Source: Parvularcula dongshanensis (GTDB lineage Bacteria > Pseudomonadota > Alphaproteobacteria > Caulobacterales > Parvularculaceae). Taken from it: a DNA stretch of 64,000 bases. Below the pieces are notes generated by a model that was given only the letters and a program-made list of their open reading frames with translations, was not told where the DNA came from and made no database searches. Each line of letters starts with the position of its first letter. Position 1 is the first letter of the stretch. The position numbers and the translations under genes are program-made. The stretch covers positions 620,001-684,000 of the forward strand of contig NZ_JACHOB010000001.1 of assembly GCF_014199615.1 (NCBI RefSeq). Direction: 5' to 3'. Shown here one piece after another: positions 61,088-64,000 of the stretch.

Positions 61088-62227
61088 ATGGGTGCCTTCC
61101 GCTTCGTCCACACCGCCGACTGGCAGCTCGGCAAGCCGTTCGGCCGCTTCCCGGCTGAGCGTGCGGCGCAGCTGCGCGCAGCAAGGATCGATGCCATCGG
61201 CCGGATCGCGGGCGTCGCGCGCGATCACGGGGCGGGGCACGTGGTCGTGGCGGGCGACGTCTGGGACTGCGAGCAGCCTTTGCCCGAGACGATCGCGCAG
61301 CCCCTCGACGCGATGGCGTCGGCTTCGGACCTCGTCTGGTGGCTCCTGCCCGGCAATCACGACCCCGCCGCGCGCGGCGGGTTGTGGGACCGCATGCGGG
61401 AGCGGGGCCTGCCCTCTAACGTCCGCTGCCTCTGCGCGGCAGGGCCGGTCGAGGCGGCGCCCGGCGCCTACCTCCTTCCCGCCCCTTGGGTCTCGAAGAA
61501 CCCAGGCCGCGACCTGACCGAGGACTTTGCGGGCCATTCCACGCCCGACGGCGCGCTGCGTCTCGGCCTCGCCCATGGCGGGACGACCGAGTTCCGGCAG
61601 GACACGGAGCAGTCCGCCGCCATCGCGGCGGGCGCGGCGTCGCGCGGCGGGCTCGACTACTTGGCGCTCGGGGATTGGCACGGCCACAAGCGGGTCGACG
61701 CGCGGACCTGGTTCGCAGGCACGCCGGAGCCCGACAGCTTCCCGCGGAACGAGCCCGGCTACGTCCTCGTCGTCGAGGCGGCGCCGGGGCGAGAGCCCGT
61801 CGTCACGCCGGTCGCGGTGGCGCAGTACCATTGGTCGCGCGACACGCTGGACCTGACCGAGGGGCTGGACCCCGTCGCCCGCTTCGAGGCGCTGCACGAG
61901 GGCGGTCCGGAGCGCCGCTTCCGCCTCGCCAAGCTCACGGTGACGGGCACGGCGCGACTGCACGACCGCGCGGCGCTCCTCTCTCACCTCGAAGGCCGGA
62001 CCGCCTCCTACGCCCACCTCGATTGGGACGTCGAAGGGCTTAGGACGCTGATCGAGGCGGACGGCCTCGACCGGCTCGACCGCGAGGGCAGCCTGCGCCA
62101 GGCGGCGGAGCGGCTGCACGCGCGATCGATCAACGCGCAGCTCGGCGAGGCGGACAGGGGCACGGCGCGGCTCGCCCTCGACATGCTCGTCACCCTGGCC
62201 GCCGACACCGTGGCCGCCGACGCCTGA
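61088..62227 (+). CDS. SbcD/YhaO-type DNA repair metallophosphoesterase
   Basis: The 379-residue nuclease has the two-metal calcineurin-type motifs: FVHTADWQLGKPFG (D/H pair), VVVAGDVWDCEQP (GDxx), LLPGNHDPA (GNHD) and, later, GLAHGGTTE and ALGDWHGHK. These define Mre11/SbcD-type exonucleases. The next gene is its SbcC/YhaN-type ATPase partner, joined by a TGATG overlap, so a two-subunit DNA-end processing complex is likely. The start at 61088 gives MGAFRFVHTADWQ, and the frame upstream is not conserved. Confidence 0.9.
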   Translation: MGAFRFVHTADWQLGKPFGRFPAERAAQLRAARIDAIGRIAGVARDHGAGHVVVAGDVWDCEQPLPETIAQPLDAMASASDLVWWLLPGNHDPAARGGLWDRMRERGLPSNVRCLCAAGPVEAAPGAYLLPAPWVSKNPGRDLTEDFAGHSTPDGALRLGLAHGGTTEFRQDTEQSAAIAAGAASRGGLDYLALGDWHGHKRVDARTWFAGTPEPDSFPRNEPGYVLVVEAAPGREPVVTPVAVAQYHWSRDTLDLTEGLDPVARFEALHEGGPERRFRLAKLTVTGTARLHDRAALLSHLEGRTASYAHLDWDVEGLRTLIEADGLDRLDREGSLRQAAERLHARSINAQLGEADRGTARLALDMLVTLAADTVAADA

Positions 62228-64000
62228 TGCGGATCGAGGCGATCCGTCTTCGCAACGTGCGCGCCTTCGGCGAGGCGGGGCTCGCGCTCGAGGGGCTGAC
62301 GGACGGACTCAACGTCCTTTCGGCTCCGAACGAGTTCGGCAAGAGCACGGTCTTCGACGCCCTGCGCGCCCTTCTCTTCCACAAGCACACGACGACCCAC
62401 CGCGAGGTGAAGAGCCTCGAGCCGGACCCGAACCCCGGCGGCGGCGCGCCGGAGGTGACGCTCGACCTGACGAGCCCCGAAGGCCGCTTCCGCGTCGAGA
62501 AGCGCTTCCTTCGGCGGCGCATGGCGCAGGTCACGGACCTGACGACGGGCCGCAAGGTCGCCGAGGCCGACGATGCCGAGCGTTGGCTCCGCGCGCTCAT
62601 CGGCGCGGACAGGCCGGGCCAGGGCCCGACCGGCCTCCTCTGGGTCGAACAAGGCGCCTCGCTCCGTCAGCCCGACGCGGAAGAAGGGCGCGGCGACGCG
62701 GTCTACGACGCCCTCGGCGAGGAGGTGGCCGAGGTCACGGGCGGCGAGCGGGCCCGCCGCGTGCTGACGAAGGCGCGCGAGCGGCTCGACGTGCTTGTGA
62801 CCAAGGAGCGCCGATCGCCCAAGGCGGGCGGTCCCTACCGCGCGGCGGTGGACCTCGCCGAGGCGTTGCGCGCCGAAGTGGACGTCCTAACCGCGAGGGC
62901 GCGGGCGTCCCGCGTCACGCGCGAGGAGCTTGCCTTGGCGGAAGACGAGCTGGCCCGGCTCGGCAGCGGCGAGGCAGCCGCCGAGCGCGAAGCGGCGCTG
63001 GCGGCAGCGCGGGCGCGCCTTGCGGCGGCGGAAGGCGCGGCGGCGAAGCTGGACGGTGCGCGGGAAGCGGCGCGGCGGACGCGCGAGGCCGAAGGCGCGG
63101 CACGCTTAGCGCTCGAACGCCGGAACGAAGAGGAGGGCGAGGCGCGTGCCGCCTTCGCGACGGCGGAGGCGGCGGCGGCGAGGCGTGACGCCTCGCGAAC
63201 GTCCCTAGAGACCGCGAAGGCCGCATCGTCGAAGGCGGACGAAGCGGCGCGCGAAGCGGCAGTGGCCGAGCGCGCGGCGAGCACGCTTCGCGACCGGGCG
63301 ATCGCGGCACGCCAAGCCCTGGCGGCGTCCGAGAAGCTGGAGCGGCTCGGTCGGGACCTCGAAGCCGCACGCAGCGCGCACCGGGCGCTCGCCGATCTGC
63401 CGAAGCCGCGCCCCCTGCCGGACCTGGCCGAGTTGGAACGGGCGCGGACGAGGGTGCTGACGGCGGAGGCGAGGGCCGAAGCCGTCCGGGTGCGGCTGGT
63501 CGTGGAGGCGGCGGAGGGCGCCACGCTCGACGGCGCGCCCCTCGCGCCTGGCACCAGGGCGCTGAGCGGGCCCGTCCGCGTCGCAGCGCCAGGCCTGACG
63601 TTGCGCATCGAGGTGCCCGATGCCGCGGAGGAACGTGAGCTGACCGCCGCGCACGACGCGCTCTGCGCGGCGCTCGAAAAGGCGGGCGCCGAGAGCGTGG
63701 AGGCCGCGCGCAGCCAGGTCGAACGGGCGCGCGAGGCTGCGGCCGAGCGTCGGCGGCTCGAAGAGGGGCTGACCCGCCTGGCGCCCGAAGGGCTCGGCGC
63801 GCTCGAACGGCAAGCCGAAGAGGCGGCCGAGGCGGCGATCCTGCCCGACGACGTGCCGGACGAAGCCGAGGCCGCTGCGGCGTTGCGCGACGCGTCGCAG
63901 CGGGCGGCGAAGGCCATCGGCGCTGCCGAGACCGCGCGGCGGCACTTGGACGAGGCTCGCGAAGCGGCGTCGTCCGCGAACGAGAAGGCGGCCGTGGCCG
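62227..64000 (+). CDS. SbcC/YhaN-type AAA ATPase (partial, C-terminus outside window)
   Basis: The ATG overlaps the nuclease stop as TGATG. The visible 591 residues start MRIEAIRLRNVRAFGEAGLALEGLTD, with a P-loop of the SMC/Rad50 type in SAPNEFGKSTVFDALRALLF (near 32-51). A long alanine-, glutamate- and arginine-rich coiled coil follows from about residue 200 and continues to the window edge, interrupted by a short beta region near 415-465. The second ATPase half must lie beyond 64000. The protein should form a Rad50-like partner of the nuclease. Confidence 0.88.
   Translation, partial: MRIEAIRLRNVRAFGEAGLALEGLTDGLNVLSAPNEFGKSTVFDALRALLFHKHTTTHREVKSLEPDPNPGGGAPEVTLDLTSPEGRFRVEKRFLRRRMAQVTDLTTGRKVAEADDAERWLRALIGADRPGQGPTGLLWVEQGASLRQPDAEEGRGDAVYDALGEEVAEVTGGERARRVLTKARERLDVLVTKERRSPKAGGPYRAAVDLAEALRAEVDVLTARARASRVTREELALAEDELARLGSGEAAAEREAALAAARARLAAAEGAAAKLDGAREAARRTREAEGAARLALERRNEEEGEARAAFATAEAAAARRDASRTSLETAKAASSKADEAAREAAVAERAASTLRDRAIAARQALAASEKLERLGRDLEAARSAHRALADLPKPRPLPDLAELERARTRVLTAEARAEAVRVRLVVEAAEGATLDGAPLAPGTRALSGPVRVAAPGLTLRIEVPDAAEERELTAAHDALCAALEKAGAESVEAARSQVERAREAAAERRRLEEGLTRLAPEGLGALERQAEEAAEAAILPDDVPDEAEAAAALRDASQRAAKAIGAAETARRHLDEAREAASSANEKAAVA

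Noticed and set aside
1-64000. CRISPR arrays, tRNA, rRNA, phage or insertion sequences
   Set aside because: No regularly spaced repeats, cloverleaf-like sequences, integrase or transposase segments were found on reading both strands.

Overview
The window is chromosomal DNA from a very GC-rich, compactly packed alphaproteobacterium. Lineage markers are a Fur protein of the alphaproteobacterial type, an IalB-family protein, the cysG-DUF2849-cysI-DUF934-cysH sulfur cluster, a polyhydroxyalkanoate-associated regulator-type protein, hrcA/grpE next to dnaK/dnaJ/dapB, and VPLPA-type C-terminal sorting signals. Possible CtrA half-sites upstream of some genes would fit the Rhodobacterales, Caulobacterales or Parvularculales side of the class. 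The genus cannot be read from the sequence. No rRNA, tRNA, phage, insertion sequence or CRISPR array was seen, and no gene-free stretch exceeds 300 bases.

Layout. 1-6700 (minus) is a run of start/stop-overlapping genes for a surface polysaccharide (XagA-like barrel, 48-residue protein, GT2 synthase, two membrane proteins) leading straight into dapF, then mtaB and ftsY. 6821-8745 (minus) holds ialB-like and ccmAB. 8871-16382 is mixed metabolism and regulation: aconitase, a DUF3089 hydrolase, a GAF-GGDEF protein, a PHA-type protein, zapE and a threonine dehydratase-like enzyme. 16376-21965 (minus) is a complete three-gene RND efflux operon. 22030-26721 (minus) is succinate dehydrogenase in the order sdhC-D-A-B, with two VPLPA-CTERM proteins between sdhA and sdhB. 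26839-29571 is nfu, a nitroreductase, tsaB, rimI and fur. 29576-35512 carries a glycosyltransferase-like orphan, a 2OG-Fe(II) oxygenase, oligopeptidase B, a sugar dehydrogenase and a LysR regulator.

35633-40564 is the assimilatory sulfur operon, with a compositionally different 109-residue orphan in its middle. 40561-44743 holds an outer-membrane protein, rbfA, an orphan, truB and an aldehyde dehydrogenase that ends in a strong terminator. 44844-46402 is a small cytochrome c / DUF305 / lipoprotein operon. 46457-55803 is the heat-shock region: hrcA, a frameshifted antisense cutA, grpE, then a SLAM-like outer-membrane protein convergent with a TbpB-like lipoprotein, then dnaK, dnaJ and dapB. 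55800-64000 holds a retropepsin-like protease, a UbiH-type hydroxylase, ftsK, an AT-richer orphan and an SbcD/YhaN-type nuclease-ATPase pair cut by the window edge.

The most promising accessory findings are the SLAM-like/TbpB-like pair with a duplicated hairpin between the genes, the sorting-signal proteins inside the sdh operon, and the overlapping polysaccharide operon that feeds into essential genes.
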